64,000 nucleotides of DNA from Glycomyces tritici. GTDB taxonomy: Bacteria; Actinomycetota; Actinomycetes; Mycobacteriales; Micromonosporaceae. The translations under genes were made by a program, and so were the position numbers. Where the stretch lies: positions 248,001-312,000 of the forward strand of contig NZ_JAUEMJ010000003.1 in NCBI RefSeq assembly GCF_030403505.1, read 5' to 3'. Shown piece by piece: positions 32,779 to 41,930 of this stretch; position 1 is the stretch's first letter, and each line of letters begins with the position of its first letter. The notes under the pieces are model-generated. The model saw nothing but the letters and a program-made list of their open reading frames with translations. It ran no database searches and had not been told where the DNA came from.

Positions 32779-33307
32779 GGTCGTCTCCTGGGCGGGGCTC
32801 GTACGAGAAGGTCGTGCGGGTCTGGGGATGGGCGTCGAGCAGGTCGGGGACGAACTCGGCGGCCAGTTCGACGGCAGCCGATTCGCACAGGACCAGCCAG
32901 TCCGGTCGCACCGCCCGCAGGCGGGCGTGGACGCGGTCCAGGCGGTGGCGTTCGCGCATGGCCTCGGTCTCGCGCTTGCGGCCGACGTCCAGGGGCTGCA
33001 CGACGCGGCGCCGCCAGCGGCGGGCGGCCTTCTCCGCGGGGCCGCGGAGCGGGCCGCGGCCGAGGCGGCGCAGGAGGCCGAGCGGGACCTTGCGGGCGAA
33101 GAACGCCGTCGAGCGGGACTCGGCGGCGTCGATGGTGTTCGCCTCCAGCCATTCGACGTCGACGCGGGGGTCGAGGTCCCAGCCTTCGCGACCGATGCCG
33201 GCTTCGGCGATGAGGACCACATGATGGCCGTCGGCGAGGGCGCGGCGGGTCTCGACCGCGACCGCGCGCTTGCGGCTGGCCTGCGGCGCGAGGAAGAGCA
33301 GGTTCAC
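32768..33307 (-). CDS. Short GT-B N-terminal-domain-like protein
   Basis: 179 aa. MNLLFLAPQASRKRAVAVET-type start, then HHVVLIAEAGIGREGW and a basic helix, ending at RPDWLVLCESAAVELAAEFVPDLLDAHPQ. This is only the acceptor-side half of a GT4-like fold; there is no donor-binding domain, and the stop lies 11 bp inside the next GT. The GTG at 33307 overlaps the stop of the gene before it. Overlapping arrangement on both sides argues it is a real gene, not a fragment. Confidence 0.6.
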   Translation of the reverse strand: MNLLFLAPQASRKRAVAVETRRALADGHHVVLIAEAGIGREGWDLDPRVDVEWLEANTIDAAESRSTAFFARKVPLGLLRRLGRGPLRGPAEKAARRWRRRVVQPLDVGRKRETEAMRERHRLDRVHARLRAVRPDWLVLCESAAVELAAEFVPDLLDAHPQTRTTFSYEPRPGDDRDR

Positions 33308-34500
33308 GATGCGGCTCCGAACCAGATCCGGTGGTGGTGGGCGCCCACGGCGTCGTAGGCGTACTTGGCGCGCAGGTGCGCCCGCGCCCGCGGGAGGTCG
33401 ACCTTCTCGGGGTAGCGGTCGCGCAGTGAGCGGTAGGCGTCGGCAAAGGCCCGCGGGTCGTCGACCACGTCGACGAGCTGCCCGGCATCGTCCTCGATGC
33501 CCTCCAGGACCTGGTCGGAGCCGCCCGAGCGCGTCACGAGGACCGGCGTCCCGGCGGCGAGCGCCTCCACGACGACCACGCCGAAGGTCTCGTGGCGGCT
33601 GGTGTGCACGAGCAGGTCGTGGTCGGCCATGAGTCCGGGGACGTCCCCCGGCTCGACCGCGCCGATGAACTCCACCGCGTCCTCCAGGCCCAGTTCGGCG
33701 CTCAGGGCGAGGAGCCCCCGGCGCAGCTCGCCCTCTCCGGCGAGCGTCAGCGTCAGGTCCGGGTCCTCGGCCTGGCAGTCGGCGAACGCGCGCAGGAGGT
33801 GGTCGATGCGCTTACGCTCGATGAGCCCTGCCACCGAGAGCCAGCGCCGCAGCGCGGTCGGCGGTCCGGGCCGCTGGGCGGTGAAGTCGATCGGGTTGGC
33901 GATGTAGGCGAGCTTCCCGGTGTGGTGGGGGAAGACCTCCCCGATGAGCCGGTGCAGGGGTTCGCCGACGACGAAGATCCCGGCGCAGCGGTCGAGGATC
34001 TCGTCGTAGAGGGCGCGGGCGTCCTGTTGGGCGAGCACGTCGGCGAGGAACGAGGAGTGCTCGGTGAGGTAGACGCGCGCGCCGGGCCGGGCGTTCTCCA
34101 GCGCCGCGTACCCGCCGTACATGGGCACGTGGGCGTGGATGAGGTCGGACTCGATCGGCTCGCCGTCCAATGCGACGCGGAGCCATTCGGCGTGGCGGCG
34201 AGCGTGGAGGGCGTGGTCGCGGCTGCGTTCGATCACCACGGGGAGGCGGTAGAGGGTCGCTCCAGCGACGGCGGGCGCGGGCGCGAGGGCGCGCGGCAGG
34301 AGCCGGTGCTGGAGGTCGCGGACGCGGGCGAGCTTCCCGGGTTCGGGGGTGACGGCCCAGCCGTCGAGGTGGTAGACGTCCACGCTGTCGAGGCCGGGGG
34401 CGACGGCCTCGACCATGGCCTGCACGAACGAGCCCCGGTAGGGGCGCTGGGCGTCGGGGTACCAGGGGGTCACCACGGTGACGTGTCGGCGTTCGCTCAC
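33304..34500 (-). CDS. Glycosyltransferase, GT4 family
   Basis: 398 aa, GT-B fold. Signature segments are VTPWYPDAQRPYRGSFVQAM at the start, LSVAGLIERKRIDHLLRAFAD, the EFIGAVEPGDVPGLM loop and HETFGVVVVEALAAGTPVLVT with the EX7E retaining glutamates. Specificity is unknown. The GTG at 34500 overlaps the previous stop (GTGA). Confidence 0.88.
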   Translation of the reverse strand: MSERRHVTVVTPWYPDAQRPYRGSFVQAMVEAVAPGLDSVDVYHLDGWAVTPEPGKLARVRDLQHRLLPRALAPAPAVAGATLYRLPVVIERSRDHALHARRHAEWLRVALDGEPIESDLIHAHVPMYGGYAALENARPGARVYLTEHSSFLADVLAQQDARALYDEILDRCAGIFVVGEPLHRLIGEVFPHHTGKLAYIANPIDFTAQRPGPPTALRRWLSVAGLIERKRIDHLLRAFADCQAEDPDLTLTLAGEGELRRGLLALSAELGLEDAVEFIGAVEPGDVPGLMADHDLLVHTSRHETFGVVVVEALAAGTPVLVTRSGGSDQVLEGIEDDAGQLVDVVDDPRAFADAYRSLRDRYPEKVDLPRARAHLRAKYAYDAVGAHHHRIWFGAAS

Positions 34501-36050
34501 TGACGGCGCTCCTCGGTCTCGTTGCGGTCGCCCCGGGGCGCGGGGCTGCCGATGAGGCGTTCGTACACGCCGGTGAGCACGCGCGCCTGCTCCTTCCAGG
34601 TCCACGTCCGGAGGGGGACGCGTTCGTCGTAGGCGCGCCGGTAGCCGTCGGGGTCGGCGAGGACCTGCTTGACGGCGCGGATGAAGTCCTCGGTGTCCTC
34701 GGCCCGGAAGACCTCGCCCTGGCCGGTGGCGCGCACGGTCGCGGCGATGGTCTTCACGTCCGAGACGACCATCGGCAGCCGGGCGTGGGAGTAGTCGAAG
34801 AACTTGGTGTTCAAGGAGATCTCGTGGTTCTGGTGGTGGTGGTTGGGGCTGACCCCGATGTCGGCGCCCGCGACGAAGGGCACGACCTGGTGGTGCGGGA
34901 CGTGCGGGAGGAGGTGGACGCGGTCGGCGACGCCGAGCTCGTCGGCGCGGGCCATGATGGAGCGCACGTACGCCCAGTGGTGCTTCGAGAGCACCAGTGC
35001 CGCATGGACGTCCGGGAGCGAGGGCAGGGCCTCGACCATGATGTGGATGCCGCGCTGGACGAGCGGAACGCCGCTGTAGATCATGAGCGGCGTGTCCTTC
35101 TCGATGCCGCACAGCTCCCGCAGGTCGGGGACCGGCTCGCCGTCACCGGGGTCGGCGGCGCCGTCGAAGTCGGGGGTGTTCATGACGATCGCCGGCGGCT
35201 CGGTGAGGCCGTGCTCGGCGACGAGGAGTTCGGCGAGCGGTTCGGCGACGGTCACCACGGCGTCGGCGTAGGGCGCGTATTCGCGTTCGTGCCCGACCTG
35301 CGCCGCGTGCCACCACGGGTGGTCCTTCCACGGCTTCATGCCCGGCAGGAACTCGTGCGCGTCCCACACCAGTTTCACGTCGCGGCCCTTCGCGGCGGCC
35401 CGCAGCTTCGCGCGGGCGCCGACGCCGAGCATCTGGAAGTCGTTGGCGTGGATCAGGTCCGGGGCCAGTTCGTCGATCACGGGGCCGAACGCGAGCTCCA
35501 GGTCCCACAGGGCCGGGTCGAGCCGGCGCCAGGCTCGGTCGCCGAGCACGCCCTTCCAGAATCGGAACGCGGCCCGGTCGACCGCACCGCTCGCGCGTTC
35601 GCGGCGCTCGCGCACCCGGCGGCTGAGGCGGGTGCGGGCGCGGATCCACAGGCTCGCGGCCCGCACCGCCGCGGTCCGGCAGCCGAGCCCGAGCGACGCG
35701 ACCGCATTCGGTTCGGCCGCGAGGCGGGCCCTCTCGTACGCGAGGTCGGCGTTCCACGCCTGCACCTGCTTGCGCCGGTACGACTCGAGCGGGCCGGGCG
35801 GGTACGCGAACGGGCTGCGCAGCCACGGGCGGCGCACCTCGTGGCGTCGCCGGTCGAAGTCCCGCCCGGTCGGCACCAGCCGCACCGCCGCCCCGCCGAG
35901 GTCCCAGGTTTCGGCGCGCTTCTCACTGCGGCCCAAGAGGAACACCTCCCATCCCGCGGCGGCGGCCGAAGCGGCCTCCTTCTGCACGCGGGAATCGCCG
36001 ACGACGCCGTTCTGGACCAGCATCACGATGCGGCCGGCGCGCTGAGACAT
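34497..36050 (-). CDS. Large glycosyltransferase, GT4-like, first gene of the operon
   Basis: 517 aa. It starts IVMLVQNGVVGDSRVQKEA, followed by an Arg-rich helical insertion of about 110 residues (80-190), then the donor domain with PLMIYSGVPLVQRGIHIM, GVSPNHHHQNHEISLNTKFFDY and MVVSDVKTI. It is clearly paralogous to the protein at 38033-39607, which has the same insertion. The ATG at 36050 follows CGGAGGAC. It heads the operon 36050 to 30803, in which all junctions overlap, and is divergent from wbpD. Confidence 0.85.
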   Translation of the reverse strand: MSQRAGRIVMLVQNGVVGDSRVQKEAASAAAAGWEVFLLGRSEKRAETWDLGGAAVRLVPTGRDFDRRRHEVRRPWLRSPFAYPPGPLESYRRKQVQAWNADLAYERARLAAEPNAVASLGLGCRTAAVRAASLWIRARTRLSRRVRERRERASGAVDRAAFRFWKGVLGDRAWRRLDPALWDLELAFGPVIDELAPDLIHANDFQMLGVGARAKLRAAAKGRDVKLVWDAHEFLPGMKPWKDHPWWHAAQVGHEREYAPYADAVVTVAEPLAELLVAEHGLTEPPAIVMNTPDFDGAADPGDGEPVPDLRELCGIEKDTPLMIYSGVPLVQRGIHIMVEALPSLPDVHAALVLSKHHWAYVRSIMARADELGVADRVHLLPHVPHHQVVPFVAGADIGVSPNHHHQNHEISLNTKFFDYSHARLPMVVSDVKTIAATVRATGQGEVFRAEDTEDFIRAVKQVLADPDGYRRAYDERVPLRTWTWKEQARVLTGVYERLIGSPAPRGDRNETEERRQ

Positions 36051-36192
36051 ATGTCCTCCGAAGATTCCGGCCGGAATTCGATCCGGCCGCCGTTCACGAA
36101 CAGATGATACGAAACGATTTGATTCACCTTTCGTTTTCCCGCAGTTAGCCGCCTATGCAAGTCGCGTCCGAATGGCGTTCTCCCGCATTCGA

Positions 36193-36225
36193 TTGGGTCG
36201 GTTCCGAATCGCTGATCCGTATAAT
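36193..36225 (+). promoter_or_regulatory. Probable promoter of wbpD-wbpI
   Basis: A perfect TATAAT at 36220-36225 lies 54 bp before the ATG at 36279 in a relatively AT-rich divergent gap. The -35 is uncertain: TTGGGT at 36193 is 21 bp away. Confidence 0.4.
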
Positions 36226-36278
36226 TCGCCCAGCGGGCGCCCGCCTTCGGAGCGCCATTGCTCTATCGAAAGCAGCAA

Positions 36279-36899
36279 ATGTCTTACAGGATTCAGGAAT
36301 CCGCGCAAGTGGACCCGACCGCGAGCATCGGCGACGGCACCGCGGTCTGGGAGCTCGCGCAGATCCGCGAGCACGCGAGCCTCGGCAGCGGCTGCGTCGT
36401 CGGCCGCGGCGCCTACATCGGCACCGGCGTGCGCATCGGCGACAACGTCAAGATCCAGAACCTCGCCCTGGTCTACGAGCCCGCGACCCTCGCCGACGGC
36501 GTGTTCGTCGGCCCCGCCGCCGTCTTCACGAACGACCGCCAGCCGCGCGCGGTCGCCCCCGACGGCACGATCAAGCGCGCCGCCGACTGGGAGCCCGTGG
36601 GCGTCGACGCCGCCGAAGGCGCCTCGATCGGCGCCCGCGCCGTCTGCGTCGCACCGGTGCGCATCGGCAGGTGGGCCATGGTCGCCGCCGGAGCCGTCGT
36701 CACCAAGGACGTGCCCGACTTCGCCCTCGTCATGGGCGTCCCGGCCCGCCAGGCCGGGTGGGTCGGCCGCACCGGCGCCAGGCTCGAGCAGGACGGCGAC
36801 GGGCGCTGGCGCTGCCCCGAGACCGGCGCGCAGTACCTGGAAGCGGACGGCGAACTGTCCGAGAGCACGCCTTCGAAAGCCAATGAGGAGTCAGCATGA
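36279..36899 (+). CDS. wbpD: UDP-2-acetamido-3-amino-2,3-dideoxy-glucuronate N-acetyltransferase (WbpD-like)
   Basis: 206 aa. The body is a left-handed beta helix of hexapeptide repeats (SIGDGTAVWELAQIREHASLG, ARGAYIGTGVRIGDNVKIQ-type turns), with FVGPAAVFTNDRQPRA and GVPARQAGWVGR as in WbpD/WlbB acetyltransferases, plus the short C-terminal tail (WRCPETGAQYLE) typical of them. It would acetylate the 3-amino group made by WbpE. The ATG at 36279 gives the family N-terminus (MSYRIQESAQVDPTASIG). Its stop overlaps the start of wbpI (ATGA). The other pathway enzymes are on the opposite strand at 39.6-43.0 kb. Confidence 0.82.
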   Translation: MSYRIQESAQVDPTASIGDGTAVWELAQIREHASLGSGCVVGRGAYIGTGVRIGDNVKIQNLALVYEPATLADGVFVGPAAVFTNDRQPRAVAPDGTIKRAADWEPVGVDAAEGASIGARAVCVAPVRIGRWAMVAAGAVVTKDVPDFALVMGVPARQAGWVGRTGARLEQDGDGRWRCPETGAQYLEADGELSESTPSKANEESA

Positions 36900-37975
36900 A
36901 GGTCGTCAGCATCGTCGGGGCCCGGCCCCAGCTCGTGAAGCTCGGGGCGGTCGCGCAGGCCTTCGCGGGCACCGCGCACCGCCACGTCGTGGTCCACACC
37001 GGGCAGCACTACGACCCCGAGCTCTCGGACGTGTTCTTCACCGAGTTCGGCATCCCCGCACCCGACTTCCACCTCGGCATCGGCTCGGGAGGCCACGGGG
37101 CCCAGACGGGTGCGATGCTCGCCGCGATCGACCCGATCCTCGAGCAGGAGCAGCCCGACTGGGTGCTCGTCTACGGCGACACCAACTCCACGATCGCCGG
37201 CGCGCTCTCCGCCGTGAAGCAGCACCTGCCGGTCGCGCACCTGGAGGCCGGGCTGCGCTCGTTCAACCGGCGCATGCCCGAGGAGCACAACCGGGTCCTC
37301 ACCGACCACTGCGCCGACCTCCTGCTGGCCCCCACCGAAGCGGCGGTGCACCACCTCGCGGCCGAAGGCCTCGGCGACCGGGCCGTGAACGTCGGCGACG
37401 TCATGGTCGACGTCTGCCACCGCACCCGCGACGCCGTGCTCGCCGCCGGGCAGCGGCCCGAACTCGGCATCGACACCGACGCGCCGTTCCTGGTGGCGAC
37501 CCTGCACCGGGCCGAGAACACCGACGACCCCGAACTGCTCGCCGCCCTCATCGAGTCGATGGCGAACCTGCCCGTGCCGGTGGCGCTCCTGGCCCACCCT
37601 CGGCTGCAGGCGAAGGCGGACCAGTACGGGCTCAAGCTCACCCAGGGCGCGGTGACCGCGGCCAAGCCGCTCCCGTACCGCGAGCTGGTCGCGGCCGTCC
37701 TCGCCTCCCAGGGCGTGGTGACCGACTCGGGCGGGCTCCAGAAGGAGGCCTACCTGCTGGGCCGCCCGTGCACGACGCTGCGCACCGAGACCGAATGGGT
37801 CGAGACCCTGGAGGACGGCTGGAACGCGCTCGTCGCCCGGCCCGACCGGCTGGCCGCCGCCGACTGGCACGCGCTGGCGGTGCGTCCGGCTCCGACTGCG
37901 CCGCAAGGGCAGCCGTACGGCGACGGGCACGCGGGCGCCGCGGTCGTGGCGACCCTGGAGCAGCACCTGCGCTGA
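36896..37975 (+). CDS. wbpI: Non-hydrolysing UDP-sugar 2-epimerase (WbpI/WecB family)
   Basis: 359 aa, GT-B fold. Family motifs include VGARPQLVKLGAV, VHTGQHYDPELS, VYGDTNSTIAGAL, AHLEAGLRSFNRRMPEEHNR and VTDSGGLQKEAYLLG. The family contains both UDP-GlcNAc 2-epimerase (WecB) and WbpI, which converts UDP-GlcNAc3NAcA to UDP-ManNAc3NAcA. Coupling to wbpD by a 4-base overlap, with GAGGAG as ribosome site, favours the WbpI role. It ends at a bidirectional terminator facing the convergent GT. Confidence 0.85.
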   Translation: MKVVSIVGARPQLVKLGAVAQAFAGTAHRHVVVHTGQHYDPELSDVFFTEFGIPAPDFHLGIGSGGHGAQTGAMLAAIDPILEQEQPDWVLVYGDTNSTIAGALSAVKQHLPVAHLEAGLRSFNRRMPEEHNRVLTDHCADLLLAPTEAAVHHLAAEGLGDRAVNVGDVMVDVCHRTRDAVLAAGQRPELGIDTDAPFLVATLHRAENTDDPELLAALIESMANLPVPVALLAHPRLQAKADQYGLKLTQGAVTAAKPLPYRELVAAVLASQGVVTDSGGLQKEAYLLGRPCTTLRTETEWVETLEDGWNALVARPDRLAAADWHALAVRPAPTAPQGQPYGDGHAGAAVVATLEQHLR

Positions 37976-37989
37976 GACGCGGCGAAAAG

Positions 37990-38025
37990 GAGCGAGGCCC
38001 CGCCGTTGACGGCGGGGCCTCGCTC
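37990..38025. terminator. Bidirectional terminator between wbpI and the convergent GT
   Basis: A perfect stem of 16 bp (37990-38005 with 38010-38025), loop TTGA, with GAAAAG before and CTTCC after, directly between two convergent stops. Confidence 0.88.
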
Positions 38026-38032
38026 TTCCGTG

Positions 38033-39607
38033 CTATGCGGTCGCTCGCGGCAGCGGGTCGGCGGCGGGGCCGATGAGCTCCTCGTAGAGGCCCACGTACC
38101 GGTGCACCTGGCGCTCCCAGGTGTACTCGGCCATGAGCGCCTCGTCCTGGTAGGCGACCCGGTACGCGTCCGGGTCGACCAGGATCTTCTCGATGGCCGC
38201 GACCAGGCTGCCGAGGTCCCCGGAGGTGAAGACCTCGCCGTTGCCGAGGCGGCGCACCTCGGCGGACAGGGTCTTCACGTCGGAGACCACCAGCGGCAGC
38301 TTCGCGTGGCTGTACTCGAAGAACTTGTTCGGCAGCGCGATCTCGTGGTTGACCGGGCCCGACTGCATCGGGTGGATGCCCATGTCGGCGGTCGACAGGT
38401 ACCGCGGCAGGTCCGCGTAGTCCACATAGTCCAGGAAGTGCAGGCGGTCCCCGATCCCGTACTCCTCCCCGAGCGCCACGAGGGACTTTAGGTAGGGGTT
38501 GTTGGGTCGGTTCGTCAGCAGCGCCACGTGCAGCTCCGGCACCAGCCGGGCGGCCTCGATGATCAGCTCGATCTTGCGTTCCGGTGCGGCCCAACCGGAG
38601 TAGACCGCGAGCGGGGTCTCCGGGCCGAGGCCGCACGAGGCCCGAACGTTCCCGGGGTCGGGCCGGGAGGCGTCGGCGGCGAGCGGCGCGTTGAGGACCA
38701 CCGCGGGCAGCCGGGCGAGGCCGTGCGTCTCCTTGAGCAGCTCCGCGAGCGGCCCGGACACGGTGACGACCGCGTCGGCGTACGGCAGGTACCGGCGCTC
38801 GTACCGCGTCAGCGACTCGAGGCGGTCGGCCGGGAGCGAGTCGCAGCCGGGCACGAACTCGTGCGCGTCGTAGAGGAGCTTCACCCGCTTCCCCTTGCGC
38901 TGCAGCGCCAGTACCGCACGGGCGCAGAGGCCGATCGGGTACATGTCGTGCGCGTGCACCAGATCCGGTTCGAGCCGCAGGATCTCGGGGCGCAGCGCCG
39001 CCTCGATCCGGATCGCGTCGTAGTCGAGGCGCCGCCAGACGCGGTCGCCCAGCAGCAGGACCCACCAGCGGCGGACGGCCCGCTCCAGGAACCGGTCGTC
39101 GGCCTCCAGATACCGTGCGCGGGCGCGGGTCTGGTCGATGCGGCGGCCGATCCAGAACCGCTGGACCTTGCGGCCGAGCCGCCTGGCCGGACGCGGGACG
39201 CGCAGGAGCCCGTCGTCGCCGCGGCCCGCCTCGTCCCGGCTCGCCTCCAGCTCGATCCGCTCGATCTTGATGCGCGTCTGGCGGTGGTTGGCGCGCAGCG
39301 AACTCGGGTACGCGAGCGGGTACCGCAGGCGGGAGAGGCGGTTACGCAGGCTCTTCGGCGCGTTCATCTTCGGCACCGGGATCTTGTGGTACTCGACGTC
39401 GCCGTGGCGGTAGTGGCTCGGCTTGCCGGTGTCGGAGAGGCCCACGAGGTGGACCTCCCAGCCCTCCTCCGCCATGGACTGCGCCGACTTCTGCACGCGG
39501 GAGTCACCGTCGATCCGGTTGGCCACGACCATCACGACCCGCCCGGGCGCGCCCTCCGGCCGGGGGCCGAGCGGCCCGGGTTTGCGCTCCGAGGCCTCGC
39601 CGCTCAT
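38033..39607 (-). CDS. Large glycosyltransferase, GT4-like, with helical insertion
   Basis: 524 aa. It begins with a short acidic/Pro-rich leader, then RVVMVVANRIDGDSRVQKSA. The basic helical insertion (about 95-200) and the donor-domain segments PLAVYSGWAAPERKIELI, GIHPMQSGPVNHEIALPNKFFEYS and LVVSDVKTLS parallel the protein at 34497-36050, marking a paralogue pair. The ATG at 39607 overlaps the dehydrogenase stop (ATGA), so it is the last gene of the wbpE-wbpB-wbpA unit and is the best candidate to transfer the uronic acid made by it. Confidence 0.85.
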   Translation of the reverse strand: MSGEASERKPGPLGPRPEGAPGRVVMVVANRIDGDSRVQKSAQSMAEEGWEVHLVGLSDTGKPSHYRHGDVEYHKIPVPKMNAPKSLRNRLSRLRYPLAYPSSLRANHRQTRIKIERIELEASRDEAGRGDDGLLRVPRPARRLGRKVQRFWIGRRIDQTRARARYLEADDRFLERAVRRWWVLLLGDRVWRRLDYDAIRIEAALRPEILRLEPDLVHAHDMYPIGLCARAVLALQRKGKRVKLLYDAHEFVPGCDSLPADRLESLTRYERRYLPYADAVVTVSGPLAELLKETHGLARLPAVVLNAPLAADASRPDPGNVRASCGLGPETPLAVYSGWAAPERKIELIIEAARLVPELHVALLTNRPNNPYLKSLVALGEEYGIGDRLHFLDYVDYADLPRYLSTADMGIHPMQSGPVNHEIALPNKFFEYSHAKLPLVVSDVKTLSAEVRRLGNGEVFTSGDLGSLVAAIEKILVDPDAYRVAYQDEALMAEYTWERQVHRYVGLYEELIGPAADPLPRATA

Positions 39608-40887
39608 GCGCCGAGCACCAGGTGGCGAACACCCTGCCAGCGCGCGGGGTCGGTGATGCGGCGGCCGTCCAGGAGGACGCGCACGCCAGGGAAGTCCTCG
39701 GGCGCGAGTTCGCGGTACTCGGCGTGGTCGGCCTGGACGACGACGGCCGTCACCGGCTCGCCGCGGTGCGCGGGCAGGCCCTCGTGCTCCAGCTCCTCGA
39801 CGGTGTACATCGGGTCGGACACGAACGGCACGGCGCCCTTGGCGCGCAACGACTCCACGAGGGGGAACACGCCCGAGAACGCGGTCTCCTTCACCGCGCC
39901 GCGGTAGGCCGCGCCCAGCACGAGCACGTTGGCGCCCGCGAGGTCGCCGTAGGCGGCGGCGAGCACGTCGACCGCGTAGGAGGGCATGGCCGCGTTCGCC
40001 TCCCGAGCGGCGCGCACCACCGTCGCCTCCGGGTCGTTCCACAGGTACATCTGCGGATAGATCGGAATGCAGTGGCCGCCGACGGCGATGCCCGGGCGGT
40101 GGATGTGGCTGTACGGCTGGGAGTTGCAGGCCTCGATGACCTTCATGACGTCCAGGCCCTGCCGGTCCGCGAAGCGCGCGAACTGGTTGGCGAGGCCGAT
40201 GTTCACGTCCCGGTAGGTCGTCTCGGCGAGCTTCGCCATCTCCGAGGCCTCCGCCGAACCCAGGTCCCACACGCCGTTGGGGCGCGGCAGGTCCTCGCGC
40301 TCGTCGAAGTCGAGCACGGACTCGTAGAACAGGACGCCGGCCTTCGCCGAGGCCTCGTCGACGCCGCCCACGAGCTTCGGGTAGCGGCGCAGGTCCGCGA
40401 ACACGCGGCCCGTCAGGACCCGCTCGGGGCTGAACACCAGGTGGAAGTCCGTACCCGCGCGCAGGCCCGAACCGGCCTCGAGCATCGGGGCCCAGCGGTC
40501 GCGCGTGGTGCCCACCGGCAAGGTGGTCTCGTAGGACACGAGCGTCCCGGGGCGCAGGCCCGCCGCGACCGCGTTCGTCGCCGCGTCCATCCACCCGAAG
40601 TCGGGGGTGCCGTCGGCGTCCACGAAGAGCGGCACGACGATGACGACCGCCTCCGACTCGGCCACGGCCGCAGCGGTGTCCGTGGTGGCCCGCAGGGTCC
40701 CGGCCGCGACGGCCGCGCCCATGAGCTCGCCCAGGCGGTGCTCGCCCGGGAACGGCTCGCGCCCGGCGTTGACCGCGTCGACCACCTTCGGGTTGACGTC
40801 GGCGCCGATGACGTTGTGGCCCTTCGAGGCGAACTGGACCGCCAGCGGCAGCCCGATCTTGCCCAGGGCGACCACGCAGATGTTCAT
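39604..40887 (-). CDS. wbpA: UDP-N-acetylhexosamine 6-dehydrogenase (WbpA-like)
   Basis: 427 aa. An N-terminal NAD domain (VVALGKIGLPLAVQFASKGHNVIGAD), a central helix and catalytic Cys in VGGHCIPIYPQMY, and a C-terminal domain (VLVLGAAYRGAVKETAFSG) define the UDP-sugar 6-dehydrogenases. Next to wbpB and wbpE it most likely oxidises UDP-GlcNAc to UDP-GlcNAcA. The ATG at 40887 is the homology start; a second ATG at 40896 adds three residues and cannot be excluded. It overlaps the next gene by 4 bases. Confidence 0.88.
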   Translation of the reverse strand: MNICVVALGKIGLPLAVQFASKGHNVIGADVNPKVVDAVNAGREPFPGEHRLGELMGAAVAAGTLRATTDTAAAVAESEAVVIVVPLFVDADGTPDFGWMDAATNAVAAGLRPGTLVSYETTLPVGTTRDRWAPMLEAGSGLRAGTDFHLVFSPERVLTGRVFADLRRYPKLVGGVDEASAKAGVLFYESVLDFDEREDLPRPNGVWDLGSAEASEMAKLAETTYRDVNIGLANQFARFADRQGLDVMKVIEACNSQPYSHIHRPGIAVGGHCIPIYPQMYLWNDPEATVVRAAREANAAMPSYAVDVLAAAYGDLAGANVLVLGAAYRGAVKETAFSGVFPLVESLRAKGAVPFVSDPMYTVEELEHEGLPAHRGEPVTAVVVQADHAEYRELAPEDFPGVRVLLDGRRITDPARWQGVRHLVLGA

Positions 40888-40919
40888 GTGACCCATTCTC
40901 TCGGTTCGGATTCGGTGTC

Positions 40920-41930
40920 TCAGATGCCGGCGGGCGCGGCGTCGGCCAGGGCCACGGTGGCACCGGTCTCGGCCGACAGGAGCATCTGCTCGGAGACCTC
41001 CACGGTCGCCAGGCCCTGGCGCAGCCCGACGATGTCGGTGTCGCCGCCGAGCACCGCGTCCCGGAAGTGCTCGTGCTCGACCAGCAGCGGCTCGCGCTTG
41101 CGGATCGCGTACCGGATCATGTCCCCTTCGGACACGCCGCGGAACGCCCTGAGGGCCTCCCACTCGGTGTCGACGACGCCGTTCGCGTAGAACGTCAGGT
41201 CGGCGGTGAGCGTGTCCGCGATGAAGCAGCCCCGGTCCCCGGTGACGACGGCGGTGCGCTCCTTGAAGGGGCTCAACCAGTTCACCGAGTGGTTCGCGAT
41301 CGCGCCGCCGGAGAGGCGCCCGATCGCCGAGACCAGGTCCTCGTGCTCGCGGCCCGAGCGCGACACGGTACTGGCCGAGATCGACCGGTACGACTGGCCG
41401 GTCACCCACGAGGTGAGGTCGATGTCGTGGGTCGCGAGGTCCTTCACCACGCCCACATCCGCGATGCGGTGCGGGAACGGGCCCTGGCGGCGGGTGACGA
41501 CCTGCAGGATCTCCCCCAGCTCACCGGATTCCAGCCGCTCGCGCAGCGACATGATCGCCGGGTTGCACCGCTCGATGTGGCCGACGCCGGCGACGAGCCC
41601 GCGCGACTCGAACGCCTCGGCCAGGCGGCGGGCCGCCTCCGTGGTGTGCGCCAGGGGCTTCTCGATGAGCGCGTGCACGCCCGCTTCGGCGAGCGCGAGG
41701 CCCACCTGCTCGTGGTAGGCCGTGGGGCACGCGACGACCGCGTAGTCCAGGCCCAGCTTGACGAGGTCGTCGACCGAGGCGACTATCCGCGCCCCGGAGG
41801 GGACCGCGGAACCGTCCGCGACCGGGTCTGCGATGCCGACGAGCTCGACGCCGTCGAGGGTGCCGAGGACCCGGGCGTGGTTGCGGCCCATGGCCCCCAG
41901 GCCGATCAGGCCCGCTCTGAGCGTGCTCAC
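40920..41930 (-). CDS. wbpB: Gfo/Idh/MocA-type UDP-sugar 3-oxidase (WbpB-like)
   Basis: 336 aa. An N-terminal Rossmann fold (LRAGLIGLGAMGRNHARVL), the EKP motif (ALIEKPLAHTTEAARRL) and the substrate loop (DLATHDIDLTSWV) identify the family. In the Wbp pathway this enzyme makes the 3-keto sugar that the aminotransferase uses. The GTG at 41930 overlaps the wbpE stop (GTGA), and AGGG precedes it. Confidence 0.82.
   Translation of the reverse strand: MSTLRAGLIGLGAMGRNHARVLGTLDGVELVGIADPVADGSAVPSGARIVASVDDLVKLGLDYAVVACPTAYHEQVGLALAEAGVHALIEKPLAHTTEAARRLAEAFESRGLVAGVGHIERCNPAIMSLRERLESGELGEILQVVTRRQGPFPHRIADVGVVKDLATHDIDLTSWVTGQSYRSISASTVSRSGREHEDLVSAIGRLSGGAIANHSVNWLSPFKERTAVVTGDRGCFIADTLTADLTFYANGVVDTEWEALRAFRGVSEGDMIRYAIRKREPLLVEHEHFRDAVLGGDTDIVGLRQGLATVEVSEQMLLSAETGATVALADAAPAGI

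Noticed and set aside
36108..36121. Third copy of the CE12 LacI-type box (CGAAACGATTTG)
   Set aside because: Only 9 of 12 bases match and the adjacent genes are unrelated surface-glycan genes; likely chance.
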